This document shows, piece after piece, positions 53,029 through 61,657 of a stretch of 64,000 nucleotides of DNA. The stretch spans positions 1-64,000 of the forward strand of contig NZ_JNYZ01000031.1 in NCBI RefSeq assembly GCF_000717335.1, in the 5' to 3' direction. Position numbers and translations under genes: made by a program. Position 1 is the first letter of the stretch. Each line of letters begins with the position of its first letter. The DNA is from Amycolatopsis jejuensis. Lineage in GTDB: Bacteria > Actinomycetota > Actinomycetes > Mycobacteriales > Pseudonocardiaceae. The notes under the pieces are model-generated. The model searched no databases and had not been told where the DNA came from. It saw only the letters and a list, made by a program, of their open reading frames with translations.

Positions 53029-55205
53029 CCACGCACCTCCTCGGGATCCGGCACCACGGTCCCGGTTCGGCGCGGGCGGTGGCGGCCCGCCTCGCCGAGC
53101 TGGAACCGGACGTGGTGCTGATCGAGGGACCGCCGGAGGCAGACCGGCTCGTCGAGCTCACCGCCGACGAAGACATGCGCCCACCAGTGGCGTTGCTTGC
53201 CTATGCGGCCGACGACGTGTCGCACGCGGCGTTCTGGCCGTTCGCGGCGTTCAGCCCGGAGTGGCAGGCGCTGCAGTACGCAACCGGTGCGGGTGTGCCG
53301 GTGCGGTTCTGCGATCTGCCTGCGGCGCACCAGTTCGCGCTTGGCGAAGAGCGGACGGCGCCGCGCACCGATCCGCTCGCCGAGCTGGCCGCAGCCGGTG
53401 GGTACGACGATCCCGAACGCTGGTGGGACGACTTCGTCGAATCCCGGCGGGGCGCGGAATCGCCGTTCGAGGTGATCGCGGACGCGATGACGGCGCTGCG
53501 CGAGGACGAGCCTCGCGACGATCCGCATGAGCAGCGGCGCGAGGCATACATGCGGAATGTGCTGCGCAAGACCCGTAAGGAGGGCTACGAGCGGATCGCC
53601 GTGGTGTGCGGTGCCTGGCACGTGCCCGCGCTGGCCGATCCGCTGCCACCGGCTGCCCGGGACCAGGCCGTCCTCAAGGGACTGCCGAAGCGGAAGGTCG
53701 TCTGCACGTGGGTGCCGTGGACGCACGGCAGGCTCGCCACGGCCACCGGCTACGGCGCGGGCGTGCGCTCCCCCGGCTGGTACCACCATCTGTTCACCAC
53801 CACCGGCGACGTCACCACCCGGTGGCTTACGTCGGTCGCGGGCGTGCTGCGCGAGGAGGATCTGCCAGTCTCCACCGCGCACGTGATCGAAGCGGTGCGG
53901 CTGGCCGACACCCTGGCCGCGCTGCGAGGGCGGTCGTCGGCAGGGCTCGCGGAGGTCGACGCGGCCACCCGAGCGGTGCTGTGCGGTGGCGACGACGTGC
54001 AGGCCGACCTGGTCACGCGGCGGCTCGTGGTCGGCGAACTCCTCGGCGAGGTACCGGAAAGCGTGCCGCAGGCGCCGCTGGCCGCCGACCTCGTCGCCAC
54101 CGCACGGCGGTTGCGGCTCAAGCGTGAACCGCAGGCCCGGGAGCTGGACCTGGACCTGCGCACCCCGGGCGGGCTCGACCGGTCCCGGCTGCTGCACCGG
54201 CTGCAGGTGCTGGGGATTCCGTGGGGTGAACCGGAAGTGTCGTCGGTACGCGGCAAGGGCACGTTCCGCGAAACCTGGACGCTGTGCTGGGAACCGGGCT
54301 TCGAAGTCGATCTCGTGGCGGCGGCCGTGCACGGGACGACGGTGCCGGGAGCGGCGGCCGCGGTGGTGCGGGAGGCGGTCGCCGGGTCGCCGCCACTGGC
54401 GGACATCACCTCGGCGGTCGAGAGCTGCCTGCTCGCCGATCTCGGTGACGCGCTGCCGGAGGTACTCGCCGCGCTCGACACCCGGGCAGCCGCCGACGCC
54501 GACGTCGCGCACCTCATGACCGCGCTGCCCCCATTGGCGCGGGCGACCCGGTACGGCGACGTGCGCGGGACCGACACCGCGCGGCTGCGGGAGGTCGCCG
54601 ATCGCGTGCTCACGCGCGTGTGCGCCGGGCTGCCGCCGGCGGTGCATGGGGTCGACGAGGAGGCCGCCGCGCAGTTCTGTGAACTGGTCGACGACGTACA
54701 CGAGGCCACCGACCTCCTCGGCGATGCGGCACGGGAGCGCTGGTTCACTGCACTGGCGCGCCTCGCCTCCCGAGATTCACTGCCGCCGCTGCTGGCGGGT
54801 CGCGTCGTGCGGCTGTTGCACGACGCCGACCTCCTCGACGGCGACGAGGTCGAGGTGCGGCTCGGCCGGATGCTCACCCCGGGTATCGCGCCAGCCGATG
54901 GGGCGGGGTACGTCGAAGGGTTCTTCGCCGGTGGGGCCTTGCTGCTGGTCCATGACGAACGGATGCTGCGCGTCGTCGACACGTGGTTGGCCTCGATTCC
55001 ACCGGACGTATTCACCGAGGTACTTCCGTTGCTGCGGCGCACTTTCGGCGCGTTTGCCGGGCCGGAGAAACGGGCAATCGGCGAACGTGCCGCAGTGTTG
55101 TCGGGCGGAAAGCTTTCGGTTTCGCCGACTGTCGAGGATGTGGATGAAACTCGCGCGGCGAATGCGTTGCCGGTGTTCGCCACCCTGCTGGGAGCCGCCC
55201 GATGA
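53025..55205 (+). CDS. DUF5682 protein (YehM-like)
   Basis: 726 residues. The N-terminus THLLGIRHHGPGSARAVAAR followed by ELEPDVVLIEGPPEADRLVE, and later IAVVCGAWHVPALADPLPP, form a pattern of His and Glu like that of the EreA/TraB/Tiki hydrolase superfamily. This suggests a metal-dependent hydrolase fold in the first 250 residues; it is my inference. The remaining 470 residues are helical and uncharacterised. DUF5682 genes usually neighbour a MoxR-type ATPase and a VWA gene, as here. Overlaps of ATGA couple it to both. Confidence 0.85.
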   Translation: MTTHLLGIRHHGPGSARAVAARLAELEPDVVLIEGPPEADRLVELTADEDMRPPVALLAYAADDVSHAAFWPFAAFSPEWQALQYATGAGVPVRFCDLPAAHQFALGEERTAPRTDPLAELAAAGGYDDPERWWDDFVESRRGAESPFEVIADAMTALREDEPRDDPHEQRREAYMRNVLRKTRKEGYERIAVVCGAWHVPALADPLPPAARDQAVLKGLPKRKVVCTWVPWTHGRLATATGYGAGVRSPGWYHHLFTTTGDVTTRWLTSVAGVLREEDLPVSTAHVIEAVRLADTLAALRGRSSAGLAEVDAATRAVLCGGDDVQADLVTRRLVVGELLGEVPESVPQAPLAADLVATARRLRLKREPQARELDLDLRTPGGLDRSRLLHRLQVLGIPWGEPEVSSVRGKGTFRETWTLCWEPGFEVDLVAAAVHGTTVPGAAAAVVREAVAGSPPLADITSAVESCLLADLGDALPEVLAALDTRAAADADVAHLMTALPPLARATRYGDVRGTDTARLREVADRVLTRVCAGLPPAVHGVDEEAAAQFCELVDDVHEATDLLGDAARERWFTALARLASRDSLPPLLAGRVVRLLHDADLLDGDEVEVRLGRMLTPGIAPADGAGYVEGFFAGGALLLVHDERMLRVVDTWLASIPPDVFTEVLPLLRRTFGAFAGPEKRAIGERAAVLSGGKLSVSPTVEDVDETRAANALPVFATLLGAAR

Positions 55206-56350
55206 CCACCGATCCCGAAGGTCTGCGCCGCTGGCGCCTGGTGCTGGGCGGCGACTCCGACGGCACCGGCCACGCACTGTCCGAAGAGGACAGAGGCGTC
55301 GACGGCGTGCTGGCCGCGCTCTACGACGAACGCACCGAAACCCCCCGCGGAGACCGGCGCAGCGGCGGGCTCGGGGCTTCGGCGCCGCGGGTCGCACGCT
55401 GGCTGGGCGACATCCGGCGGTATTTCCCGGGTTCGGTGGTGCAGGTCATGCAACGCGACGCCGTCGACCGGCTGGGAATCACGCGGATGCTGCTGGAGCC
55501 GGAGCTGCTGAGTGCAGTCGAGCCGGACGTCCATCTGGTGGGGACTTTGTTGTCGCTCAACGGTGTTCTGCCCGAGGAGACCAAGGAAACCGCACGCACC
55601 GTCGTGCGCAAGGTGGTCACGGAGCTGGAAGAGCGGCTGGCCGAACGCACCCGAGCCGCCGTCCGCGGGGCGCTCGACCGCGCCGCGCGTACCCAGCGGC
55701 CACGGGGCGCGGACGTCGATTGGGACCGCACGATCCGGCGAAACCTGCGGCACTACTCGCCCGAGCTCGGGACGGTGGTCCCGGAACGGTTGTTCGGCTA
55801 CGGACGCCGGGAACAAAGCGTGAAACGGGACGTCATCCTCGCAGTCGACCAGTCCGGTTCGATGGCGGAATCGGTGGTGTACTCGGGGGTATTCGGCGCA
55901 GCGCTGGCGTCGATGCGGGCGCTGAGCACGAAATTCGTCGCCTTCGACACGGCCGTCGCCGACCTCACCGACCACCTCGACGACCCGGTAGACCTCCTGT
56001 TCGGCACCCAGCTCGGCGGCGGCACCGACATCAACCGGGCGCTGGCGTACTGCCAGGGCTTGGTGGAACGCCCGGAGAAGACCCTGCTGGTGCTGATCAG
56101 CGACCTGTACGAGGGCGGCGCCCGCGACGACCTCCTGCGCCGCGCCGCAGACCTCGTCGCGTCGGGGGTGCAAGTGGTCACGCTGCTCGCGCTGTCGGAC
56201 TCCGGGTCGCCGTTCTACGACCACGAGAATGCGGCCGCGCTCAGCGAGCTGGGGATTCCGGCGTTCGCCTGCACGCCGGACATGTTCCCGGACCTGATGG
56301 CGTCGGCACTGCGAAGGGAAGACCTGGGGAGGTGGTCATCAGGCGAGTGA
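55202..56350 (+). CDS. VWA-domain protein (YehP-like)
   Basis: 382 residues. The N-terminal half is helical (RWLGDIRRYFPGSVVQVMQR, ETARTVVRKVVTELEERLAE). The C-terminal von Willebrand A domain has a complete MIDAS: DQSGSM, then Thr in GGGTDINRAL and Asp in VLISDLYEGG. VWA proteins bind clients through the MIDAS metal and are the standard partners of MoxR ATPases. It is last gene of the operon SWIM-DUF5691-AAA-DUF5682-VWA. No terminator hairpin is obvious after it; a 22-bp repeat array begins 15 bp beyond the stop. Confidence 0.9.
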   Translation: MTTDPEGLRRWRLVLGGDSDGTGHALSEEDRGVDGVLAALYDERTETPRGDRRSGGLGASAPRVARWLGDIRRYFPGSVVQVMQRDAVDRLGITRMLLEPELLSAVEPDVHLVGTLLSLNGVLPEETKETARTVVRKVVTELEERLAERTRAAVRGALDRAARTQRPRGADVDWDRTIRRNLRHYSPELGTVVPERLFGYGRREQSVKRDVILAVDQSGSMAESVVYSGVFGAALASMRALSTKFVAFDTAVADLTDHLDDPVDLLFGTQLGGGTDINRALAYCQGLVERPEKTLLVLISDLYEGGARDDLLRRAADLVASGVQVVTLLALSDSGSPFYDHENAAALSELGIPAFACTPDMFPDLMASALRREDLGRWSSGE

Positions 56351-56364
56351 CTGGTTCTCCCACG

Positions 56365-56520
56365 CCGCCGGGTGACTTGTGCGTCGCCGCCGGGTGACTC
56401 GCGCGTCGCCGCCAGATGACGCAGGCGCTGCCACCGCCCCTGGGTGACCCGCGCGTTGGCGTCGCCGCCAGGTGACTCTCGCGTCGCTGCCGGGTTACGC
56501 AGGTGGTGCCGCCGAAGGAT
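56365..56520. repeat. 22-bp tandem repeat downstream of the VWA gene (56351-56755 intergenic)
   Basis: The unit ccgccgggtgactcgcgcgtcg recurs at 56365 and 56387 and then in degenerate form about four more times, one copy carrying a 12-bp insertion. The rest of the gap to 56709 has no gene. It ends in the inverted repeat before rpmJ. Confidence 0.7.
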
Positions 56521-56709
56521 GACGGCAGCCGAGACCTGCCCCGGCTGCCGAGTGCCGGTTGGGTACCCGTGGCGGTGCTGTCACCGCGTGGTGTCGGTTG
56601 CCAGTCCCGCGACGATGCGGGCGGCGCCGGCGAGCATCGCTGCGGGTCGCCGGGCTGACCGCGGAGTGCCGGGACTAACCGCGCCGTCCCGGATGTTGTG
56701 TCGGGTGTC

Positions 56710-56730
56710 GGTGTGGCTGGGATCCACACC
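56710..56730 (+). promoter_or_regulatory. Inverted repeat in the leader of the L36 gene
   Basis: GGTGTGG (56710-56716) and CCACACC (56724-56730) form a perfect 7-bp stem with a 7-nt loop ending 25 bp before the L36 start. It may be an operator or an mRNA hairpin. It does not resemble the AT-rich Zur box expected for a zinc-controlled gene. Confidence 0.45.
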
Positions 56731-56755
56731 CCCGATCGCGGAAGGACGGGAAGCC

Positions 56756-56878
56756 ATGAAGGTACGCGCGTCAGTCCGGTCGCTGGCCCGGCAGCCGGGT
56801 GCGCAGGTGATCCGCAGGCACGGCAAGGTCTTCGTGATCAACCACAACCAGCCGCGAGGCAAGGCCCGGCAGGGCTGA
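56756..56878 (+). CDS. rpmJ: 50S ribosomal protein L36, type B (cysteine-free)
   Basis: 40 residues: [20 protein letters not shown] followed by [20 protein letters not shown]. This is the zinc-independent paralogue of L36: none of the ribbon cysteines is present, and the KVFVIN and KARQG words are typical of type B. Such paralogues replace the zinc-binding L36 when zinc is scarce. Usually they are clustered with other cysteine-free ribosomal proteins, but here the gene is alone. The ATG at 56756 has GAAGGACGGG upstream. Confidence 0.92.
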   Translation: MKVRASVRSLARQPGAQVIRRHGKVFVINHNQPRGKARQG

Positions 56879-57180
56879 CCCCGGCCGGGCACTGCCAGGC
56901 TGCGCGCTGCAGGCAGGCTGGGTCCGGCGGGGCAGGCCAGGTCCGGCGGGGCAGGCTGGGCCGTAGTCGCCCGATCGGACGGAAGTAGGCTCGGCCGGGG
57001 CAGCTCCGTCGAGTGAACCGGTTGCAATGAGATGGGCTGGCGACCGATCTGGTCGAGCCGCCCATTCTGCGACGCAGGAAGCCCGGCGGAGCCAGCGGCC
57101 CACCCCGCGACGCAGCAGCCGCTGGCGCAATGGAACAGTCGCGGCCGCAACCCGGCGGCCGCAGCCACAACCTGCCTGCC

Positions 57181-57275
57181 ACAACTCAGCAGCCGCAGCC
57201 ACAACTCAGCAGCCGCAGCCACAAGTCAGCAGCCGCTGCCGCAAATCAGCAGCCGCTGGCGCAAACCAGCAAACC
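57181..57275. repeat. 20-bp tandem repeat in the 56879-57285 intergenic region
   Basis: acaactcagcagccgcagcc and variants begin at 57181, 57201, 57221, 57241 and 57261, a strict 20-bp period; looser copies extend left to about 57100. Nearby, gtccggcggggcaggc occurs twice around 56925-56965. No gene is supported between rpmJ and the monooxygenase gene. Confidence 0.8.
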
Positions 57276-57285
57276 CCGGCGGGAG

Positions 57286-58758
57286 TCACCGTTCCGGCTC
57301 AGGGTCCGGGCGCGTCGTTCGATGGAACTTCATCACGCCGTCGTCCAAGCGGTGCAGGCGCATGTCCATGGTGTCCAGCAGGTAGTTCTGCCGGATCTGC
57401 CACGGGCGCCGGTCGCCTTGCCGGGGCAGGTTTGCGGCGGCGCGGAGGACGTATCCGGATTTCAGGTCCAAAATCGGGCGCCGCCGGGGCTCGGGGATGG
57501 CTGGGGGCGAGGGGACGCAGGTGTCGTAGCCGTGGCGGGTCAGGTGGGTCAGTAGGCGGCACACGTACCGCGACGCGAGGTCCGCGCGCAGCGTCCACGA
57601 CGCGTTCACGTACCCCACGCACCACGCCAGGTTCGGCACCCCCGCGAACATCATTCCCTTGTACACCAGCTGTTCCGATGGCACGATCGGCCGGTCGTCC
57701 ACGCTCAAGGCGATGCTTCCGAAGGCGGTCATGCGCAGGCCGGTTGCGGTGACGATCACGTCGGCGGACAGGGCTTGGCCGGAATGCAGTGCAACGCCGG
57801 ATTCGGTGAAACGGACGACCTGGTCCGTGACGATGTCCGCTTTGCCGTTGCGGAATGCGGCGAACAGGTCGGCTCCGGGGGCCACGCACAGCCGTTGGTC
57901 CCACGGGCGGTAGCGGGGGACGAAATGCGGGTCCACCGGGATCGACGGAGGCAGCTGTTTCTCCGTCGCGGCCCGGATCAATGCCGTGGTGCGGGCGGGC
58001 AGGCGGCGCATGAATTGGTACAGCAGGCTGCCCAGCAGGACGTTCTTGGCTCGCACCAAGCGGTACGCCAGTTTGTCCGGCACTGCCGTCGGCAATCGCG
58101 CGGCGAGGGAGTCCGCGTGGGAGCGCGAGACGATGTAGCTCGGCGAGCGTTGGAGCATCGTCACCGACGCGGCCTGCGCGGCGAGGGCCGGTACGAGGGT
58201 GACCGCAGTGGCGCCGCTGCCGATCACCACTACGCGTTTGCCGGTGCAGTCGAGATCTTCGGGCCAGAACTGCGGGTGCACGATCTCGCCGCGGAACTCG
58301 TCCCGGCCCGGGAAGTCGACGATGTGTCCGCTTTCGTAGCTGTAATAACCACTGCAGAGGTACAGGAACGAGCACGTGATGACGACTGTCTCGCCGTGGT
58401 GCTCGGCTTCCACTGTCCAGCGGGCGTCGGCCGACGACCACGCCGCGCGCACCACGCGGTGCTCGAAGCGGATGTGGCTGGACACGCCGTAGTGCTCGGC
58501 CGTGGTGCGGATGTAATCGAGAATTTCCGGACCGTCGACGATTGCCTGCGCTTTCCGCCATGGCCGGAACGGATAGCTGAGCGTGTACATGTCGGAGTCG
58601 GATCGGACGCCGGGGTACCGGAAGAGGTCCCACGTTCCGCCGACGGTGTCGCGGGCTTCGAGGATCGCGTACGTGCGGCTGCGCGCGTGCTGCTGCAACC
58701 GGCACGCTGCGCCGATGCCGGAGAGGCCAGCTCCGACCACCAGAACATCGACGTGCAC
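57286..58758 (-). CDS. Flavin-containing (Baeyer-Villiger-type) monooxygenase
   Basis: 490 residues. FAD-binding motif VLVVGAGLSGIGAACRL at residues 6-22, NADP-binding motif VVVIGSGATAVTL near 176-188, and between them the Baeyer-Villiger fingerprint F-x-G-x3-H-x3-W-P in FRGEIVHPQFWPED (155-166). Other family words are GGTWDLFRYPGVRSDSDMYT and VTATGLRM. Such enzymes insert oxygen next to a ketone or oxidise heteroatoms; the substrate is unknown. The GTG start at 58758 follows GGAAGG. No partner gene is adjacent: repeat arrays lie on both sides. Confidence 0.92.
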   Translation of the reverse strand: MHVDVLVVGAGLSGIGAACRLQQHARSRTYAILEARDTVGGTWDLFRYPGVRSDSDMYTLSYPFRPWRKAQAIVDGPEILDYIRTTAEHYGVSSHIRFEHRVVRAAWSSADARWTVEAEHHGETVVITCSFLYLCSGYYSYESGHIVDFPGRDEFRGEIVHPQFWPEDLDCTGKRVVVIGSGATAVTLVPALAAQAASVTMLQRSPSYIVSRSHADSLAARLPTAVPDKLAYRLVRAKNVLLGSLLYQFMRRLPARTTALIRAATEKQLPPSIPVDPHFVPRYRPWDQRLCVAPGADLFAAFRNGKADIVTDQVVRFTESGVALHSGQALSADVIVTATGLRMTAFGSIALSVDDRPIVPSEQLVYKGMMFAGVPNLAWCVGYVNASWTLRADLASRYVCRLLTHLTRHGYDTCVPSPPAIPEPRRRPILDLKSGYVLRAAANLPRQGDRRPWQIRQNYLLDTMDMRLHRLDDGVMKFHRTTRPDPEPER

Positions 58759-58805
58759 CAGCGATCACCTTCCCCGGACGGCCCGATGCTACCGCGCGGT
58801 ACGAG

Positions 58806-59120
58806 CATCGACCGGACGCCATCGGGTGGGCCCGCCGAGGTTACCGCGCGGTAGGCGCTTCGGGCGGACGCCGTCGGATGGGCCCACCGGGTTACCGGAT
58901 GGCACGTGCGTCGGCCGAACAGACGCGGGCTGAGGCAGCCGGGATGCGCGTCGACCGGGCACCTTCGGGTGGAGCCCGCCAGGGTTACCGCCCGGTACGC
59001 ACGACGGCCGAACAGACGCGGGCTGAGCCAGCCGGAATGCACGTCGACCGGGCACATTCGGGTGGAGCCCGCCAGGGTTACCGCCCGGTACGCACGACGG
59101 CCGAACAGACACAGGCAGGG
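58806..59120. repeat. 93-bp tandem repeat upstream of the monooxygenase gene
   Basis: The word cggccgaaca lies at 58912, 59005 and 59098, and tcgaccggg at 58951 and 59044, giving a period of 93 bp. Two copies are nearly identical; the copies further left are shorter and degenerate. The array is open in several frames because 93 is a multiple of three, but the translations have no domain character. Confidence 0.8.
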
Positions 59121-59218
59121 CCAGCCGGGACAGCTTCAGACGGGGCCAGCCGAGCTACCACCCAGCGCGTGCGCCTGCGGGACAGAAACGGGATGGAGCC
59201 AGCCGGGACGCACATCAG

Positions 59219-59340
59219 CCGGGGCGAAACCGAGTAGGCCCGCCAGGCCGGGGCGAAACCAAGTAGGCCCCGCCAGGCTAGGGCGAAACCAAGTAGGCCC
59301 CGCCAGGCTGGGGCGAAACCGGGTGGGGCCCCGCCGGGCC
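59219..59340. repeat. 29-30 bp tandem repeat, four copies
   Basis: ggggcgaaaccaagtaggcc and variants begin at 59221, 59250, 59280 and 59310. Copies are directly adjacent with no unique spacers. Together with the 93-bp array it fills most of 58759-59377, where no gene is supported. Confidence 0.8.
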
Positions 59341-59367
59341 GGGTCGGGAACCACCGGCCCGGCGGGG
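59329..59367 (-). terminator. Strong hairpin downstream of the polysaccharide lyase gene
   Basis: ccccgccgggcc (59329-59340) and ggcccggcgggg (59356-59367) form a perfect 12-bp GC stem around a 15-nt loop, starting about 10 bp after the stop codon of the minus-strand lyase gene. Likely the terminator of the ALDH-lyase operon. Confidence 0.7.
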
Positions 59368-59377
59368 AAAACCGGGG

Positions 59378-61657
59378 TCACTGCAGGGAGACGATCTTGG
59401 TGGCACCGAAGGAGTTCCGGAGCGGGACCTCCACCGTGTGCCGTCGCGCTGTCACGTGAACGCTGTCCTGCAGCTGCGTCGGGTCGGAAACTGCGAGCTG
59501 CCAGCCCGCACCGTTCCGGCCGAGCGCCACCGAAGCAGGCCCTGAGACGGTTACTTCGTCTACGGTACCTTCCCGGTAGAAGTTTGCCAGCAGTGTGTTG
59601 TCCCACAGTCGCAATGCCTGCGCAGTTGTGGTATTGGCCCGAACGCGCCAAGCAAGCGCCGAAGACACAGTCTCGACAACCGACGCCGCAGGCAGAATTG
59701 CGTACGCGTACTTCGCATCTACAGGCCGTACGCCATGCTCAAGGACCAGCTTCTGGTACCGCCGCGTGTACGGCGTGGTGGTCCCCTTCGTGTTGGCGCC
59801 GGTGTCGATGTCGCGCCAGGAACCCGTGCGGTCTTCGCGCAGTGCGGTGACGTCGGCGCCGTCTAGGAGGACGTACCCGGCGACGCCGTCGAGGTGTAGC
59901 CAGCGCGGGCGAAGCGCCGAAGCGATACCGACAACCCGGCCGTCGGCAAGCAGAGCCCCAGCCCCAGCGCGGTTTTCGATGGTTGTCCGCACGGCCTGTC
60001 CGGAATCATCAGTGATCCCGGCGCCGAGACAGACGATACCTGCCGGAGTGAAGAACCAGGACTTCTTCGCCGACAATCGGCCGTCTTCGGAAACGAAGTC
60101 CATCGCGTACGCGCCGTGCCGCGCGTCCCAGCGCACGCCGCCGACGTGTGCCTTCGTCGTCAAGGGTGTTGCGGCCAGCGGACCCGGCGGACCGGCCTTC
60201 GTCGTGGTGCCAGGCAAGAGCAGCGGGTCGACCGTCGGCCAGTAAGCATCCGAATAGTGGCCTTTTGCGTTGGGAAGAAACAAGTACAGCACCCCGTCGC
60301 CGACGTGCCAGCCGTGCAAGTTCATCCCATTGATCGATTCGTACCGCGAGATCCGCGTGGACCCGACACCGAGCGACGCCGACCAGCCTTCGGTCACGTG
60401 CACCATCCGGTCCTGCCGGGCGAAGATCCGATGCATGGCGACGACCGGCGCGGGAGAAGCGAGCATCTCCTGCGCGAACTCGATCCCCGGGGTCGCGACG
60501 AGGTCCGGCCCCGGCGCGAACCGCTCGGGGTCGGGGATCTCGAGAAACGGCGCGTACGTACCTTCCTTGATCCACTTCGCTGCGAAGGCGGACAGTTCGT
60601 TCTGAGCCGCACCTGTCGCCGACCTCGCGAGCACGAGCGTCGCGACAGTCAACTGGTGTCCGATGTCGTGCGCAGTCTCGCCCTGGCGCGACAGCATCCG
60701 CCCGCGCACCGGCTCCATCAGCGCGCCTGCGTACACGAATGGCGCAAACGTGTCGCCGACCAACGCGTACACCTGTTGCTTGAGAGCGTCAGGCAGCGCG
60801 TACGCAGTGCCGTCGGTGACATGGATCGTGCCGGCGAGCGCAGTGAGCAGGACGATGCCGTAGTGCCCGGGGTACGGGATCGTGTCGTGCTGGAGGAAGG
60901 AACCGTCCGCGTAGAACCCGTCCCCCTTGGACTGCGTAGCGAGGACGTTCGCCGCGCCGCCGCCCGCGACGTCGGTGATCGCGTCGAGGCCGGTGCGGAT
61001 CCATGCGGGGTCGCCGGTCAGCGCGCCGGACACGATCGCGATCAGCGCCTTGTCCGCCCGGTTCGCGCCGGTTTCGACCACCGTGGGGTTGTTCGCCCGC
61101 CGGTTCGGGTTCCCGACGAAGCGCTTGATCGGGCTGACGTACCGCGCCAGCTCGTCCGCGGTCAGGTGATCGGCGACCGTGACCAGCGTGTGGAGCAGGT
61201 AGTACGGCACGCCGATCTCGTACGTGTACCAGTTCCCGATCTCCTCGACCTGCGGGTGGTACTGGTTGACGTACAGCAGCTCCAGCGCGCTCTTGACCCG
61301 GCTGAGCACCTCCGGGTCACCTGCCAGAACACCACCCGGAGTCCCCCAGTCGACGGCAATCGCCCGCAGCCGCGCGTACATCGACGTGGTGTAAGCGCTG
61401 CCCGGTCCCAGCGGCAGATCAGTCCACAATGGACCAGAACTGGACATGCTGTCGTAGTACGACTTCGCCACCCGGCCAAGGTTCATCAGCGCGGCCGAGC
61501 GCTCCGGCGACGGACGGTTGATGCCGGTCTGCAGCTCGCGATAGCCGGTCACGATCCGCCGCAACGGATCGGCCGCCGCGAAGGCAGGCTGGGACAGCGC
61601 CGCTGTGGCGACGGCGAGAGCGCCGCCACGCAGCACGGTCCTGCGGTTCACGGGCAT
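59378..61657 (-). CDS. Tat-exported polysaccharide lyase family 8 (hyaluronate/chondroitin/xanthan lyase-like)
   Basis: 759 residues from the ATG at 61657. The N-terminus has a Tat signal (NRRTVLRGGALAVATAALSQ, cleavage near AFAAAD). The catalytic alpha/alpha-toroid contains the PL8 residues: Asn199 in VVETGANRADKAL, His257 in DGSFLQHDTIPYPGHYG and Tyr266 in the same block, plus Arg and Glu downstream. Two or three beta domains follow. PL8 enzymes cut uronate-containing polysaccharides by beta-elimination. GGGAGG lies 8 nt before the start, which overlaps the preceding aldehyde dehydrogenase by 10 bp, so breakdown and product oxidation appear linked. A hairpin follows the stop. Confidence 0.93.
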   Translation of the reverse strand: MPVNRRTVLRGGALAVATAALSQPAFAAADPLRRIVTGYRELQTGINRPSPERSAALMNLGRVAKSYYDSMSSSGPLWTDLPLGPGSAYTTSMYARLRAIAVDWGTPGGVLAGDPEVLSRVKSALELLYVNQYHPQVEEIGNWYTYEIGVPYYLLHTLVTVADHLTADELARYVSPIKRFVGNPNRRANNPTVVETGANRADKALIAIVSGALTGDPAWIRTGLDAITDVAGGGAANVLATQSKGDGFYADGSFLQHDTIPYPGHYGIVLLTALAGTIHVTDGTAYALPDALKQQVYALVGDTFAPFVYAGALMEPVRGRMLSRQGETAHDIGHQLTVATLVLARSATGAAQNELSAFAAKWIKEGTYAPFLEIPDPERFAPGPDLVATPGIEFAQEMLASPAPVVAMHRIFARQDRMVHVTEGWSASLGVGSTRISRYESINGMNLHGWHVGDGVLYLFLPNAKGHYSDAYWPTVDPLLLPGTTTKAGPPGPLAATPLTTKAHVGGVRWDARHGAYAMDFVSEDGRLSAKKSWFFTPAGIVCLGAGITDDSGQAVRTTIENRAGAGALLADGRVVGIASALRPRWLHLDGVAGYVLLDGADVTALREDRTGSWRDIDTGANTKGTTTPYTRRYQKLVLEHGVRPVDAKYAYAILPAASVVETVSSALAWRVRANTTTAQALRLWDNTLLANFYREGTVDEVTVSGPASVALGRNGAGWQLAVSDPTQLQDSVHVTARRHTVEVPLRNSFGATKIVSLQ

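Noticed and set aside
58806..59340. Possible CRISPR array from regularly repeated 93-bp and 30-bp units
   Set aside because: The units are contiguous and degenerate, with no unique spacers, and there are no cas genes in the window.
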